Positions 8,750 through 17,787 of a stretch of 64,000 nt of DNA are shown piece after piece. Position 1 is the first letter of the stretch. Every line of letters starts with the position of its first letter. The notes beneath the pieces are model-generated. The model was given only the letters and a program-made list of their open reading frames with translations, was not told the origin of the DNA and ran no database searches. The position numbers were made by a program, and so were the translations under genes. Source of the stretch: Serinicoccus sediminis (GTDB lineage Bacteria; Actinomycetota; Actinomycetes; Actinomycetales; Dermatophilaceae); assembly GCF_004153545.1 (NCBI RefSeq), contig NZ_SDVA01000005.1, positions 152,492-216,491 on the forward strand, written 5' to 3'.

Positions 8750-8827
8750 CGCGGCCGACGACACGCCCGTCCTGACCGGCTCAGCCACGCAGGTGAACGC
8801 CTGGGCCGGCGACACGGCCACAGCAGT

Positions 8828-8859
8828 CGGCCCAGCCGTTCACGGGAACGGCTGGGCCG
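8828..8859. terminator. Perfect bidirectional hairpin between convergent genes
   Basis: The arms CGGCCCAGCCGTTC and GAACGGCTGGGCCG pair over 14 bp around the loop ACGG. The hairpin lies midway between the antiporter stop and the stop of the FKBP gene on the other strand. No U-tract is present, as is usual in high-GC actinobacteria. Confidence 0.7.
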
Positions 8860-8893
8860 GTGGCGGTGCGCCGGAACGGCGCCTGCGGTCGCG

Positions 8894-9292
8894 TCAGCGG
8901 ACGTCGACGAGGTCGACGACGAAGATGAGCGTCTCGCCGCCCTTGATGGCAGCACCGGCGCCGCGGTCGCCATACCCCAGGTGCGGCGGGATGACGATGC
9001 GGCGACGACCGCCGACCTTCATCCCGAGGAGGCCCTGGTCCCAGCCCTGGATGACCTGGCCGACGCCCGCGGTGAAGGTGAGCGGCTCGCCGCGGTTCCA
9101 CGAGGCGTCGAACTCCTCGCCGGTCGACCAGGACACGCCGACGTAGTGCGCGGAGATGGTCGAGCCGGCGGTGGCCTCGGCGCCCTTGCCGACCTCGATG
9201 TCCTCGACCTCGAGCTCGGTGGGCGGCTCGTCGCCGGGGAAGTCGATCTCGGGCTTGGCCTTCTGGACGCGGCCGAAGGGGGACTCGGTCAT
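8894..9292 (-). CDS. FKBP-type peptidyl-prolyl cis-trans isomerase, cytosolic
   Basis: A single-domain FKBP of 132 residues that catalyses prolyl bond isomerisation in protein folding. The conserved core is present: AHYVGVSWSTGEEFDASW, VIQGWDQGLLGMKVGGRR and IPPHLGYGDRGAG. No signal peptide is seen. It lies downstream of a lipoprotein FKBP on the same strand, separated by a tandem palindromic array. FKBP pairs next to the pupylation locus are common in actinobacteria. Confidence 0.92.
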   Translation of the reverse strand: MTESPFGRVQKAKPEIDFPGDEPPTELEVEDIEVGKGAEATAGSTISAHYVGVSWSTGEEFDASWNRGEPLTFTAGVGQVIQGWDQGLLGMKVGGRRRIVIPPHLGYGDRGAGAAIKGGETLIFVVDLVDVR

Positions 9293-9340
9293 GATGTGCT
9301 CCTTCTCGTTCGGGGTCAGGTATGCCGTGCGCCGGCAACC

Positions 9341-9467
9341 ATCGGCGGCGCCCGGTGGGTCGTCAGGCCACCACGGGCGGCGCCCGGTGGGCTGTCAGCC
9401 CACCATTCGCGGCGCTCGGTGGGCTGTCAGCCCACCATCGGCGGCGCTCGGTGGGTGTCAGGGGTGA
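9341..9467. repeat. Tandem array of about four 32-bp palindromic units
   Basis: Units start at 9341, 9373, 9405 and 9437 with exact 32-bp spacing. Each has a GGCGGCGC[C/T]CGGTGGG core. Units 2 and 3 end in GGTGGGCT-GTC-AGCCCACC, a perfect 8-bp stem with a 3-base loop. Units 1 and 4 are decayed in the stem. The array directly follows the stop of the lipoprotein FKBP and precedes the second FKBP gene. It could act as a multi-hairpin terminator or as a small mobile palindromic repeat. Confidence 0.85.
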
Positions 9468-9475
9468 CGGTCGGA

Positions 9476-10522
9476 TCAGGAGGCGCCGAGGATGTCGACG
9501 ACGAACACGAGGTCCTCGCCGGCCAGCTCGTTGCCGGGGGCCGCGGTCTCGCCCTCGGTCTCCTCCGGCGCGGGGCCGTAGGCCTCCTCGGCCGGGATGA
9601 CGAGCAGCACGCGCGAGCCGACGGTCTGGCCGACGAGCCCCTCGTCCCAGCCGGGGATGACGCTGCCGAGGCCGATGTGGAACTCGGTGGGCTCGCCGCG
9701 CTCCCAGGAGCTGTCGAAGACCTCGCCGTCCGAGGGCTTCGCCCCGGTGTAGTGCACCCGGATGGTCTGCCCGGCGACGACCTCGGGGCCCTCGCCGCGG
9801 ATGAGCGGCTGGGTGATGAGCTGGTCGGGTGCCTCGACGCCCTCGACGTCGATCTCCGGACCGGCGTCGCCCATGGTCACGGTGGGCAGGCCCTCCTCGG
9901 GCTCGACCTCCTCGCCCTGCGCCTCGGTGAGCGGCTCGCCGGTGCCCTCGACGACCATGTAGAAGAGCATGGTGTCGGTGGGGCCGACCCCGAGCTGCTC
10001 GTTGCCGACCTCGCCGAAGGCGTCGGCCGCCGGGATGGCCATGAGCAGCTCGTCGCCGACCATGGCGCCGGGCAGGTTCTCGCGGAAGGCCGGGAAGAGG
10101 TTCTCGTCGGCCAGCTCCAGGGTGACCGCCTCGTCGTTCTCGAAGGTCGACACCAGCTGCTCGCCGTTCGAGCCGTTGACGGTGAGGTACTTCACCCGCA
10201 CCTCGTCGCCCTCGGCGACCTCGTCGCCGTCGCCCTCGGTGAGGGTGCGGGTCTCGGTCGACCCGGCCACGAACGGCAGGTCCCCGTCGGCGAACGGCTC
10301 GCCGTCCCAGGTCAGCGCGGGCGCGTCGCCCTCGGTGTCGACACCGATGTCCGCCAGGTCACCGTTGGGCGCGGCCGAGGTCGCGGCCGCGTCGTCACCG
10401 GGTGAGCTGGTCGCCGCGGCGTCGTCGCTCGAGCCCTCGTCGGCCGACTCGGGGCTGCAGCCGGCCAGGAAGATCAGGGGCGCGGCGGCGGCCGCGAGGT
10501 AGCGCAGGCGGGAAGAGCGCAC
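9476..10522 (-). CDS. FKBP-type prolyl isomerase lipoprotein with two FKBP-like domains
   Basis: A secreted, membrane-anchored prolyl isomerase of 348 residues. The signal peptide ends in a lipobox (LAGC, Cys about residue 22), followed by a Ser/Ala/Asp-rich linker. A degenerate FKBP-like domain (about 100-210) and a well-conserved C-terminal FKBP domain follow (RVHYTGAKPSDGEVFDSSW, VIPGWDEGLVGQTVGS). The start is GTG at 10522, preceded by AAAGGA at good spacing. It lies downstream of pafA. It probably assists folding of exported proteins. Confidence 0.88.
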   Translation of the reverse strand: MRSSRLRYLAAAAAPLIFLAGCSPESADEGSSDDAAATSSPGDDAAATSAAPNGDLADIGVDTEGDAPALTWDGEPFADGDLPFVAGSTETRTLTEGDGDEVAEGDEVRVKYLTVNGSNGEQLVSTFENDEAVTLELADENLFPAFRENLPGAMVGDELLMAIPAADAFGEVGNEQLGVGPTDTMLFYMVVEGTGEPLTEAQGEEVEPEEGLPTVTMGDAGPEIDVEGVEAPDQLITQPLIRGEGPEVVAGQTIRVHYTGAKPSDGEVFDSSWERGEPTEFHIGLGSVIPGWDEGLVGQTVGSRVLLVIPAEEAYGPAPEETEGETAAPGNELAGEDLVFVVDILGAS

Positions 10523-10562
10523 AGGTGCGTCCTTTGCAGATCGGGGAAGCGTCCGGGCCAGC

Positions 10563-11969
10563 CTAACCCGGCGACCCTGGGCCTTTCGTGGGAGCACCGC
10601 TGGTCGCCCGGATGTGCTCGAGCAGGGCGTCGACCCGCTCGTCCTGGGCGGCGAACGGGTCCTTGCAGATCACCGTGCGCTGCGCCGCGTCGTTGAGCTT
10701 GAGGTGCACCCAGTCGACGGTGAAGTCGCGCCGGTGCTCGGAGGCCGTCCGGACGAAGTCGCCGCGCAGCCGCGCCCGGGTGTCCGGCGGGACGGTCGTC
10801 GCGGCCTGCACGCGCGCCTCGTCGACGACGGTCCGCGCGGCCCCGGAGCGCTCGAGGATGCGCACCAGCCCCCGGGTGGGGTGGATGTCGTGCCAGGCGA
10901 GGTCGAGCTGCTGCAGCCTCGGGTCCCACGGCTGCAGTCCGTGCCGCTGCGCGTAGGAGTCGAGCAGCTTCTTCTTCATCACCCACTCGATCTCGGTGTC
11001 GACCAGGTGCAGCCGGTCGGTCTCGATGGCGTCCAGCCCGCGTTCCCACAGCTCGAGGACGTCGCGGTATGCCGGGTGCTCGGTCAGCCCGGCGCCGCGG
11101 GCATACCCGGTGGTGAGGTCGAGCAGCTCGCGCTGCAGCTCCAGGGCGGTGATGGTGCCGCCCCGGCGCAGCGCCAGCGGGGTGCGCCCGGTGCGGTCCC
11201 GGCTCACCTCGCGGATCGCCTGCATGGGGTTGGCCAGCACGAGGTCGGGCACGACCGTGCCGGCCTCCAGCATCTTGAGCACCAGGTCGGTCGTGCCCAG
11301 CCGCAGCATCGTCGTGGTCTGGCTCATCGTGGAGTCGCCGACGATGACGTGGAGCCGGCGGTGCCGCTCGGGGTCGGCGTGCGGCTCGTCCCGGGTGTTG
11401 ATGATGGGCCGGGACCGGGTGGTGGCCGAGGAGAGGTCCTCCCACATGTGGTCGGCGCGCTGCGACACGAGGTAGGTGGCCCGCTGCTCCACGACGTGCA
11501 GCCGGCCCGCCCCGGTGACGAGCTGGCGGGTGACGAGGAAGGGGACGAGGGTGTCGGTGAGGCGCTCCATCCGGGTGCGCCGCTCGATGAGGTAGTTCTC
11601 GTGCGAGCCGTAGGAGTTGCCGCGCGAGTCGACGTTGTTCTTCAGCACGTAGACCGTGGCCGCGAACCCCTCCGTCGCGAGCCGCTCCTCGGCGTCGTGC
11701 GCGAGGTCCTGGACGATGAGCTCGCCGGCCCGGTCCTGGGCGACGAGGTCGAGCAGGTCGGTACACTCGGCGGTGGCGTACTCGGGGTGGGAGCCGACGT
11801 CGAGGTAGAGCCGGGAGCCGTTGCCGAGGAAGACGTTGGAGGAGCGTCCCCAGGCCACGACCTTGCGGAAGAGGTAGCGGGAGACCTCCTCCGGGGAGAG
11901 CCGGGAGCCGCCGGAGAAGGTGGCGTTGACGCCGAACTCGGTCTCGACGCCCATGATGCGGCTCAGCAC
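10563..11969 (-). CDS. pafA: Pup-protein ligase PafA
   Basis: PafA uses ATP to join the C-terminal Glu of Pup to substrate lysines. The 468-residue protein has the diagnostic GVETEFG N-terminus, VGSHPEYATAECTD, KNNVDSRGNSYGSHENYL and INTRDEPHAD segments of the glutamine-synthetase-like fold. A C-terminal domain with DWVHLKLNDAAQRTVICKDPF follows. The start is GTG at 11969; the inner ATG at IMGVETEFG is an alternative. It begins 10 bp after pup, exactly where prcB and prcA normally sit in proteasome-bearing relatives. Confidence 0.97.
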   Translation of the reverse strand: MLSRIMGVETEFGVNATFSGGSRLSPEEVSRYLFRKVVAWGRSSNVFLGNGSRLYLDVGSHPEYATAECTDLLDLVAQDRAGELIVQDLAHDAEERLATEGFAATVYVLKNNVDSRGNSYGSHENYLIERRTRMERLTDTLVPFLVTRQLVTGAGRLHVVEQRATYLVSQRADHMWEDLSSATTRSRPIINTRDEPHADPERHRRLHVIVGDSTMSQTTTMLRLGTTDLVLKMLEAGTVVPDLVLANPMQAIREVSRDRTGRTPLALRRGGTITALELQRELLDLTTGYARGAGLTEHPAYRDVLELWERGLDAIETDRLHLVDTEIEWVMKKKLLDSYAQRHGLQPWDPRLQQLDLAWHDIHPTRGLVRILERSGAARTVVDEARVQAATTVPPDTRARLRGDFVRTASEHRRDFTVDWVHLKLNDAAQRTVICKDPFAAQDERVDALLEHIRATSGAPTKGPGSPG

Positions 11970-11979
11970 GGCGGCACCG

Positions 11980-12186
11980 TCACTGGCCGCCCTTCTGCAC
12001 GAAGCCGTGCACGAACTCCGTCGCGTTGGTCTCCAGCACCCCGTCGATCTCGTCGAGCAGGGAGTCCAGCGCCTCGTCCCGCTGGGCGTGCTGCGCGGCC
12101 GGGGCCGTGGGGGGCGGGGTGGCGTCCGGCTCCGGGCCGTCCCCGGCGCCGCTGTCCCGTCGGCGGTCGAACTGCTGCTGCGACAT
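11980..12186 (-). CDS. pup: Prokaryotic ubiquitin-like protein Pup (GGQ-ending)
   Basis: A 68-residue disordered protein tag. It ends in Lys-Gly-Gly-Gln, so Dop must deamidate the last residue to Glu before PafA can use it. The central LDSLLDEIDGVLETNATEFVH stretch is the helix that binds the ARC/Mpa coiled coil. Start ATG at 12186 follows a TAGGAT box by seven bases, a likely leaderless promoter of its own. It is followed directly by pafA. Confidence 0.97.
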   Translation of the reverse strand: MSQQQFDRRRDSGAGDGPEPDATPPPTAPAAQHAQRDEALDSLLDEIDGVLETNATEFVHGFVQKGGQ

Positions 12187-12193
12187 GACCCCG

Positions 12194-12199
12194 ATCCTA
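12194..12199 (-). promoter_or_regulatory. -10 box for leaderless pup transcript
   Basis: The minus strand reads TAGGAT and then seven bases to the pup ATG. The box sits in the 14-bp dop-pup gap, overlapping the region just before the dop stop codon. It allows pup-pafA to be transcribed apart from dop. Confidence 0.55.
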
Positions 12200-12200
12200 G

Positions 12201-13772
12201 TCAGACGTCCTCGCTGCTGAGCTCGGAGAGGAGCCCGGCGGCGTCGGTATGCCGGTCCAGCAGGTCGGCCACGGTGTCCCGGCGTCCGCCCGTCGGCTCC
12301 TCGACGCGGACCCGTCGCAGCCGGCCGCGCCCGTCGACGAGGACCACGGAGTCCCACGAGGCGGCCCGCACTCCTCCGCCGGCGCCGTAGCGGCGGACCA
12401 CCTCGCCGCGGAACCACGCCCGGGTGTCCTCGGGCGGGTGGGCGACGGCGTGCGCGATCTCGTCGTCGCCGACGAGGCGGTCGAGCCTCCCCGCGGCCCG
12501 CAGCCGGCGGGCGAGACCGCGGTCGGGGTCGAGGTCGTGCCACTGGATGTCCATGGCCGCCAGCCGGGGGTCGTCCCAGCCGGCCCCGGAGCGCTCGGAG
12601 AAGCGCTGCAGGAGCTGGTGCTTGGCCACCCACTCCACCTGCCCCGCCGCCTCGGAGGGGTCGCGGCGCAGGGTGTCGAGGACCTCGCGCCAGCGGCGCA
12701 GCACCGGCCCCGTCGGCTCCTCGGCCGGGTCGCCCCACGCCTCGTGCCCGGACACCGCCGCCTGCTCGGCCGCGTCCAGGTGCGCCTCGAGCAGGTCCAG
12801 CCCGGTGAGGTGGCGTCCGTCGGCCAGCTCGACGGTGGCCCGCAGGGTCGGGTCGTGGCTCACCTGCTGCGCGGCCGCGACGGGCCGGGCCAGCGCGAGG
12901 CCGTCGAGCAGGTGCGGGTGGGTCTCGACCACGCGCAGCACCGCCGAGAGCGACCCCAGCGCGAGGTAGGTCGTGACGTCGGCCATGGTCGCGTCGCCGA
13001 CGATGACGTGCAGCCGCCGGTGCAGGTGCGGCGTGGCGTGCGGCTCGTCGCGGGTGTTGACGATGGGGCGGCGCAGGGTGGTCTCGAGACCGATCTCCGC
13101 CTCGAGGTAGTCGGCGCGCTGCGAGAGCTGGAAGCCGGGCCGCTCGCTGGCCTGACCCAGCCCCACCCGGCCGGCCCCGGCGATGACCGGGCGGGCCACG
13201 AGGAAGGGGATGAGCGCGGCCGCCAGCCGGTCGAAGGGCACCGACCGCGGCACGAGGTAGTTCTCGTGGGTGCCGTAGGACGCTCCCTTGCCGTCCACGT
13301 TGTTCTTGTAGAGGCGGACCTCGAGGCCCTCCTCGGCCAGGGTGCGGACCGCCGCGAGCGCGACCTCCTCCCCCGCCCGGTCCCAGCGCACCGCCGCGAG
13401 CGGGCTCGTGACCTCGGGGCTGGAGTACTCCGGGTGGGCGTGGTCGACGTAGAACCGGGCCCCGTTGGAGAGCACCGAGGTGGCGATCGTCGGGTCCTCG
13501 ACATCGGTGAGCTGGGAGCGGTGCGCCAGCGCGCGGGCCATCTCGAAGCCGCGCGCGTCGCGGAGGGGGGTCTCGTCGGCGTAGTCCCAGCCCGCGGCAG
13601 CGGGCAGCGCCGCCCCGGCGGGCGCGCCCGCGGCATACGCCCGGACCACCTGCCCCGAGAGCACCATGGGCGTGACCGGCTGCCCGGCGGCGTCCCGCTG
13701 GGTGCTGGTGATGCCGAGCTCGGTCTCGATCCCCATGACCCGCCCGACGCCCACGGGGGCGCTGCCGCTCAC
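12201..13772 (-). CDS. dop: Pup deamidase/depupylase Dop
   Basis: Dop converts the C-terminal Gln of Pup to Glu and removes Pup from substrates. The 523-residue protein has GIETELG near the N-terminus, LRDARGFEMARA leading into the Dop-specific loop, NGARFYVDHAHPEYSSPE, KNNVDGKGASYGTHENYL and NTRDEPHA. The GTG start at 13772 overlaps the stop of the upstream MFS gene (GTGA). The ATG at MGIETELG, 12 codons in, is an alternative. It is a paralogue of PafA. Confidence 0.95.
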   Translation of the reverse strand: MSGSAPVGVGRVMGIETELGITSTQRDAAGQPVTPMVLSGQVVRAYAAGAPAGAALPAAAGWDYADETPLRDARGFEMARALAHRSQLTDVEDPTIATSVLSNGARFYVDHAHPEYSSPEVTSPLAAVRWDRAGEEVALAAVRTLAEEGLEVRLYKNNVDGKGASYGTHENYLVPRSVPFDRLAAALIPFLVARPVIAGAGRVGLGQASERPGFQLSQRADYLEAEIGLETTLRRPIVNTRDEPHATPHLHRRLHVIVGDATMADVTTYLALGSLSAVLRVVETHPHLLDGLALARPVAAAQQVSHDPTLRATVELADGRHLTGLDLLEAHLDAAEQAAVSGHEAWGDPAEEPTGPVLRRWREVLDTLRRDPSEAAGQVEWVAKHQLLQRFSERSGAGWDDPRLAAMDIQWHDLDPDRGLARRLRAAGRLDRLVGDDEIAHAVAHPPEDTRAWFRGEVVRRYGAGGGVRAASWDSVVLVDGRGRLRRVRVEEPTGGRRDTVADLLDRHTDAAGLLSELSSEDV

Positions 13773-15796
13773 GCGTCGACCCTCGGGCGCGGGACGCCGG
13801 TGACCATGTCGAGGTCGAGCGTCGTCGAGGTGGCCAGCACGGTGAGCGCGCGGGACCGGGTGCGGCCGGCGTCGTGGTCGACGGCGGTGAGCACGTAGCG
13901 GCCCGGGGGCGGCAGCCCGACCTCGTAGGCGCCGTCGGCGTCGGTGTGGGCGGTGGCGACGTACTCCCCGGAGTGCTTGATGAGCGAGACGAGCACGCCG
14001 CCGAGCGGGCGGCCGTCGTCCAGGACGTGCCCCGAGAGCAGCAGCCGCCGGGTCATCGTCACGTCCTCCTCGTGCCCGACGGCCAGGTCGACGAGGCACG
14101 ACTGCGGCGCCCAGCCGTCCGCGGACACGACGAGCAGGTAGGCCCCCGGCTCGGGCAGCGCGAGGGTGTAGCGCCCGTCGTTGTCGGTGCGGCCCCAGTC
14201 GATGTGGGTGCCGTCGGGGCGCAGCACCGTGGTGACGGCCTGGCGCAGCGGCCGGCCCTGGGGCCCCACGACGCGCCCCCGCACGAGCAGCTCGGGCAGG
14301 TCACCCATCCCCGCGTGCTTGACCTCGGTGCGCTCCCCGGTCGCGGCCGCAGCGACGCCGGGCTCCTCGACCCGCACCCGCTGCGGACGCCGGATGAAGG
14401 CGGCGATGAGCCCGCCGCCGAGCGCGGCGGCGGCGCCGGCCCAGAAGACGAGCTGGTATGCCGCGAACGAGGGCGCCGGCACGCCGCTGGCGGTGGCGGT
14501 CATCGAGGCGGCGAAGACGGCCGCGACGAGCGCGGACGCCGAGGACGTGCCGATGGAGCGCAGCAGGGTGTTGAGCCCGTTGGCCGACGCGGTCTCGGTG
14601 ATGGGCACCGCCCGCATGATGAGCGTGGGCATGGCCGCGAAGGCCAGGGCGGTGCCGAGCGAGGCGACGCTCGCGGTGACGACCACCTCGAGGACGCTGC
14701 CGTGCAGCAGCGAGCGTCCGACGAAGCCCAGGGCGATGGTCACCGCGCCGGCGATGAGGACGGCCCGGGCGCCGTGCCGGCGGATGAGGCCGGCGGACAC
14801 CGGCGACATCGCCACCATGAGCAGCCCGCCGGGCAGCAGGACCAGGCCGGTGGACACCACGGACAGGCCGAAGCCGTAGCCGGTGTCGGCCGGCATCTGC
14901 ACCTGCTGGGCGGAGGTGAGGAAGTTGGCGAACATCGCGAAGCCGACGAGGACCGAGGCCGCGTTGGTGAGCAGCACCGTGCGCCGCATCGACGTGCGGA
15001 TGTCGACCAGCGGCTGCCCGGTGCGCAGCTCCCAGGGGACCCACGCGGCGAGCACCAGCCCCGCCCCGGTCAGCAGGCTCAGGGTCAGCGGCGACCCCCA
15101 CCCCCAGGTGCCGGCCTTGCTCACCGCCAGCAGGAAGCAGGTGAGCGCCACCGACAGCAGCGCGGCGCCGGCGTAGTCGAAGCGGCCCCGCGTCCTGACC
15201 GTCGACTCCGGCACGACGAGGTAGACCGCGACGAGCATGACCACGGCGAACCCGCCGGAGACGTAGAACAGGGCGTGCCAGTCGAGGTTGTCGTAGATGA
15301 CGCCGGCCAGCGGCATACCGATCGCCCCACCGATGCCCAGCGTCGCCGACATGAGCGCGACGCCGGACCCGACCCGGTCGGCCGGCAGGTGGTCGCGCAT
15401 GATGCTGATCCCCACGGGCACCAGGCAGGCGCCGAGACCGCTCAGCCCGCGGCCGAGCACCACCAGCGCGAACTCCGAGCTCAGCGCCGAGACCACCGAC
15501 CCGGCGATGACGGCCCACATGCAGACGATGAGCAGCAGCCGCTTGCCGAACATGTCGGCCAGGCGGGACACGATGGGGGTGCCGACGGCGGCGGTGAGCA
15601 GCGTCACCGTCACCAGCCAGGAGGCGTTGTCGCTGGTCGTCCCGAGGATCTCCGGGAAGACCGGCAGCAGCGGCAGGACGAGCGTCTGCTGCAGCGAGAC
15701 GAGGGTGCCGCAGAGCGACAGGACGACGATGATCGCCGTGGTGGGGGTGCCGGGTGCGGACGCCGTCGTGGTCTTCTCGTCCGCCCCAGCCGTCAT
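13769..15796 (-). CDS. MFS transporter with C-terminal carboxypeptidase-regulatory-like repeats
   Basis: Residues 1-470 form a multi-spanning major facilitator of the DHA2 drug:H+ antiporter type, with about 14 hydrophobic segments and SRLADMFGKR as motif A. Residues about 495-675 form two beta-sandwich repeats of the carboxypeptidase-regulatory-like type. The first has GRVVGPQGRPLRQA and TDNDGRYTLALPEPG; the second has GHVLDDGRPLGGV and TDADGAYEVGLPPPG. With an even segment number the repeats would be cytoplasmic, which is unusual. It sits inside the pupylation operon between DUF3054 and dop, coupled to dop by overlap. Confidence 0.88.
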   Translation of the reverse strand: MTAGADEKTTTASAPGTPTTAIIVVLSLCGTLVSLQQTLVLPLLPVFPEILGTTSDNASWLVTVTLLTAAVGTPIVSRLADMFGKRLLLIVCMWAVIAGSVVSALSSEFALVVLGRGLSGLGACLVPVGISIMRDHLPADRVGSGVALMSATLGIGGAIGMPLAGVIYDNLDWHALFYVSGGFAVVMLVAVYLVVPESTVRTRGRFDYAGAALLSVALTCFLLAVSKAGTWGWGSPLTLSLLTGAGLVLAAWVPWELRTGQPLVDIRTSMRRTVLLTNAASVLVGFAMFANFLTSAQQVQMPADTGYGFGLSVVSTGLVLLPGGLLMVAMSPVSAGLIRRHGARAVLIAGAVTIALGFVGRSLLHGSVLEVVVTASVASLGTALAFAAMPTLIMRAVPITETASANGLNTLLRSIGTSSASALVAAVFAASMTATASGVPAPSFAAYQLVFWAGAAAALGGGLIAAFIRRPQRVRVEEPGVAAAATGERTEVKHAGMGDLPELLVRGRVVGPQGRPLRQAVTTVLRPDGTHIDWGRTDNDGRYTLALPEPGAYLLVVSADGWAPQSCLVDLAVGHEEDVTMTRRLLLSGHVLDDGRPLGGVLVSLIKHSGEYVATAHTDADGAYEVGLPPPGRYVLTAVDHDAGRTRSRALTVLATSTTLDLDMVTGVPRPRVDA

Positions 15797-15799
15797 GCC

Positions 15800-16141
15800 T
15801 CAGACCCTACGCCTGCCCACCGACAGCGCTTGCACGAGCGCCCGCCACCCCAGGGCGCCGCCCACGAGGACGACCGCGGCCACGACGACGAAGGCCGGCG
15901 CCGTGCCGGCCCCGGTCAGGACCCGCAGCAGCATCCCCACCGCCAGCGCGAGCCCGCCGACCGCCAGACCCTCCACCCACCAGCGCCGCGCGCGCCAGGT
16001 GAGCATCCACCCCACGGCCATGCCGACGGCGAAGGGCCACGCGGTCTGCAGCACCCCGAGCGGCGTGAGGCCCAGCTCGTGGCTGGACCGCCCGGCCACC
16101 GCGAAGACGAGGAGCAGCAGCAGGTCGCCGAGGCGGTGCAC
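15800..16141 (-). CDS. DUF3054 family membrane protein
   Basis: A 113-residue protein with four hydrophobic segments. It carries the DUF3054 signatures GRSSHELG and TAWPFAVGMAVGW. The function is unknown. The GTG start at 16141 is five bases after the arc stop codon, and the stop is three bases before the MFS start, so it belongs to the trmI-arc-dop operon. Confidence 0.8.
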   Translation of the reverse strand: MHRLGDLLLLLVFAVAGRSSHELGLTPLGVLQTAWPFAVGMAVGWMLTWRARRWWVEGLAVGGLALAVGMLLRVLTGAGTAPAFVVVAAVVLVGGALGWRALVQALSVGRRRV

Positions 16142-16146
16142 GCCGC

Positions 16147-17787
16147 TCAGCGCTCCCCGAGGTCGACCGAGCGGCCCGGCTGGGTGCCGGAGGCGTCCCC
16201 CACGAGGGTGCGGATGTAGGTGATCCGCTCCCCCTTCTTGCCCGACACCCGGGCCCAGTCGTCCGGGTTGGTGGTGTTGGGCAGGTCCTCGTTCTCCTTG
16301 AACTCGTCGAGGTAGGCCTGCTCCAGGTGCCGCTCGCGCAGCCCGTGCTCCCCGAGCGTCAGGGAGTCCTTGATCGCGAGCTTCTTGGCGCGGTCGACGA
16401 TGTTGTGCACCATCGCCCCGGAGGCGAAGTCGCGGAAGTAGAGCACCTCCCGGTCCCCCCCGGCGTAGGTGACCTCGAGGAAGGCGTTGGCCGGGGACAC
16501 GGCATACATCCGCTCGACGACGCCGTCGATGAGGGCGGCGACGGTCGCGGCGCGGTCGCCGTCGTGCGCCTGCAGCGCGGTGTCGTGCAGCGGTATGCCG
16601 GGGGTGAGGTACTTGGAGAAGATGTCGCGGGCGCCCTGCGCGTCGGGCCGCTCGATCTTGATCTTCACGTCGAGGCGGCCCGGTCGCAGGATGGCCGGGT
16701 CGATCATGTCCTCGCGGTTGGACGCACCGATGACGATGACGTTGTCCAGCCGCTCCACCCCGTCGATCTCGGCGAGCAGCTGCGGCACGATCGTGGTCTC
16801 GACGTCCGAGGACACCCCGGAGCCGCGGGTGCGGAAGAGCGACTCCATCTCGTCGAAGAACACGACCACCGGGTCGCCCTCGGCCGACTTCTCCCGCGCC
16901 CGCTGGAAGATGAGCCGGATGTGCCGCTCGGTCTCACCGACGTACTTGTTGAGCAGCTCGGGGCCCTTGATGTTGAGGAAGTAGCTGCGCGCGCTCCCGG
17001 GCGCCAGGCCCCGCTGCTCGGCCGCCTGCCGGGCCAGCGAGGCGGCCACCGCCTTGGCGATGAGCGTCTTCCCGCACCCGGGCGGCCCGTAGAGCAGCAC
17101 CCCCTTGGGCGGCCGCAGGTCGTGGGCGGCGTAGAGGTCGGCGTGCAGGAACGGCAGCTCGACGGCGTCCCGGATCTGCTCGATCTGGCCCGTGAGGCCG
17201 CCGATGTCGGCGTAGGAGATGTCCGGCACCTCCTCGAGCATGAGCTCGGTGACCTCGGGCCGCTCGATGCGCTCGGTGACGAAGCCGCTGCGCGGGTCCA
17301 GCAGCAGCGCGTCGCCCACCCGGACCGCGGCGTCGGCGAGCGAGCCGGCGCGCCGGGCGATGCGCTCGTCCTCGCCCCGCACGAGCACGCTGAGCCGGCC
17401 GTCCTCGAGCACCTCCTTGCAGGTGACGACGTCCCCGGCCCGCTCGTAGTCGGCCACCCCGACGATGGCCTGCGCCTCGTTGAGGAGCACCTCCCGGCCG
17501 GGCCGGAGGTCGCCGGTGTCGACCTCCGAGGAGATCTGGGTGCGGATGCGCCGCCCGGACAGGGAGACGTCCGCGGTGCCGTCACCGACGACCCGGAGCA
17601 CCTGGCCCATGGCCAGCGGCGGCGACGCGAGGGCGTCGAGGTCCTCGCGGAGCCCGACGATCTGCTGCTTGGCGCTGCGCAGCGTGGTCGTGAGCGCGTC
17701 GTTCTGCCCCTTGAGCTCGCTCACCCGGCTGCTGAGCGACTGCACCTGCTGCTCGAGGTGACGCTCGCGCGAGGACGTCTCGGTCAT
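16147..17787 (-). CDS. arc: Pup-recognising AAA ATPase ARC/Mpa, without proteasome-docking tail
   Basis: This hexameric AAA unfoldase recognises Pup through an N-terminal coiled coil (residues about 5-50), followed by OB domains. The AAA domain has Walker A GPPGCGKT (about 234-241), Walker [11 protein letters not shown] (about 304) and the GASNRED and RPGRLDVK motifs. Length is 546 residues. The protein ends in VDLGER. Mycobacterial Mpa ends in a QYL tail with penultimate Tyr that opens the 20S gate; no such tail is present here. ATG overlaps the trmI stop. Confidence 0.95.
   Translation of the reverse strand: MTETSSRERHLEQQVQSLSSRVSELKGQNDALTTTLRSAKQQIVGLREDLDALASPPLAMGQVLRVVGDGTADVSLSGRRIRTQISSEVDTGDLRPGREVLLNEAQAIVGVADYERAGDVVTCKEVLEDGRLSVLVRGEDERIARRAGSLADAAVRVGDALLLDPRSGFVTERIERPEVTELMLEEVPDISYADIGGLTGQIEQIRDAVELPFLHADLYAAHDLRPPKGVLLYGPPGCGKTLIAKAVAASLARQAAEQRGLAPGSARSYFLNIKGPELLNKYVGETERHIRLIFQRAREKSAEGDPVVVFFDEMESLFRTRGSGVSSDVETTIVPQLLAEIDGVERLDNVIVIGASNREDMIDPAILRPGRLDVKIKIERPDAQGARDIFSKYLTPGIPLHDTALQAHDGDRAATVAALIDGVVERMYAVSPANAFLEVTYAGGDREVLYFRDFASGAMVHNIVDRAKKLAIKDSLTLGEHGLRERHLEQAYLDEFKENEDLPNTTNPDDWARVSGKKGERITYIRTLVGDASGTQPGRSVDLGER

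Noticed and set aside
9341..9467. CRISPR-like repeat array
   Set aside because: Units are contiguous with no unique spacers, and each unit is itself a palindrome. No cas genes are nearby.
11970..11979. prcB/prcA lost through an assembly gap
   Set aside because: The pup and pafA flanks are intact with a continuous 10-bp junction and no ambiguous bases. The ARC C-terminus is altered in agreement.
13769..15796. Carboxypeptidase activity of the MFS fusion
   Set aside because: The C-terminal repeats resemble only the regulatory-like beta domain. No zinc or catalytic residues of a carboxypeptidase are present.
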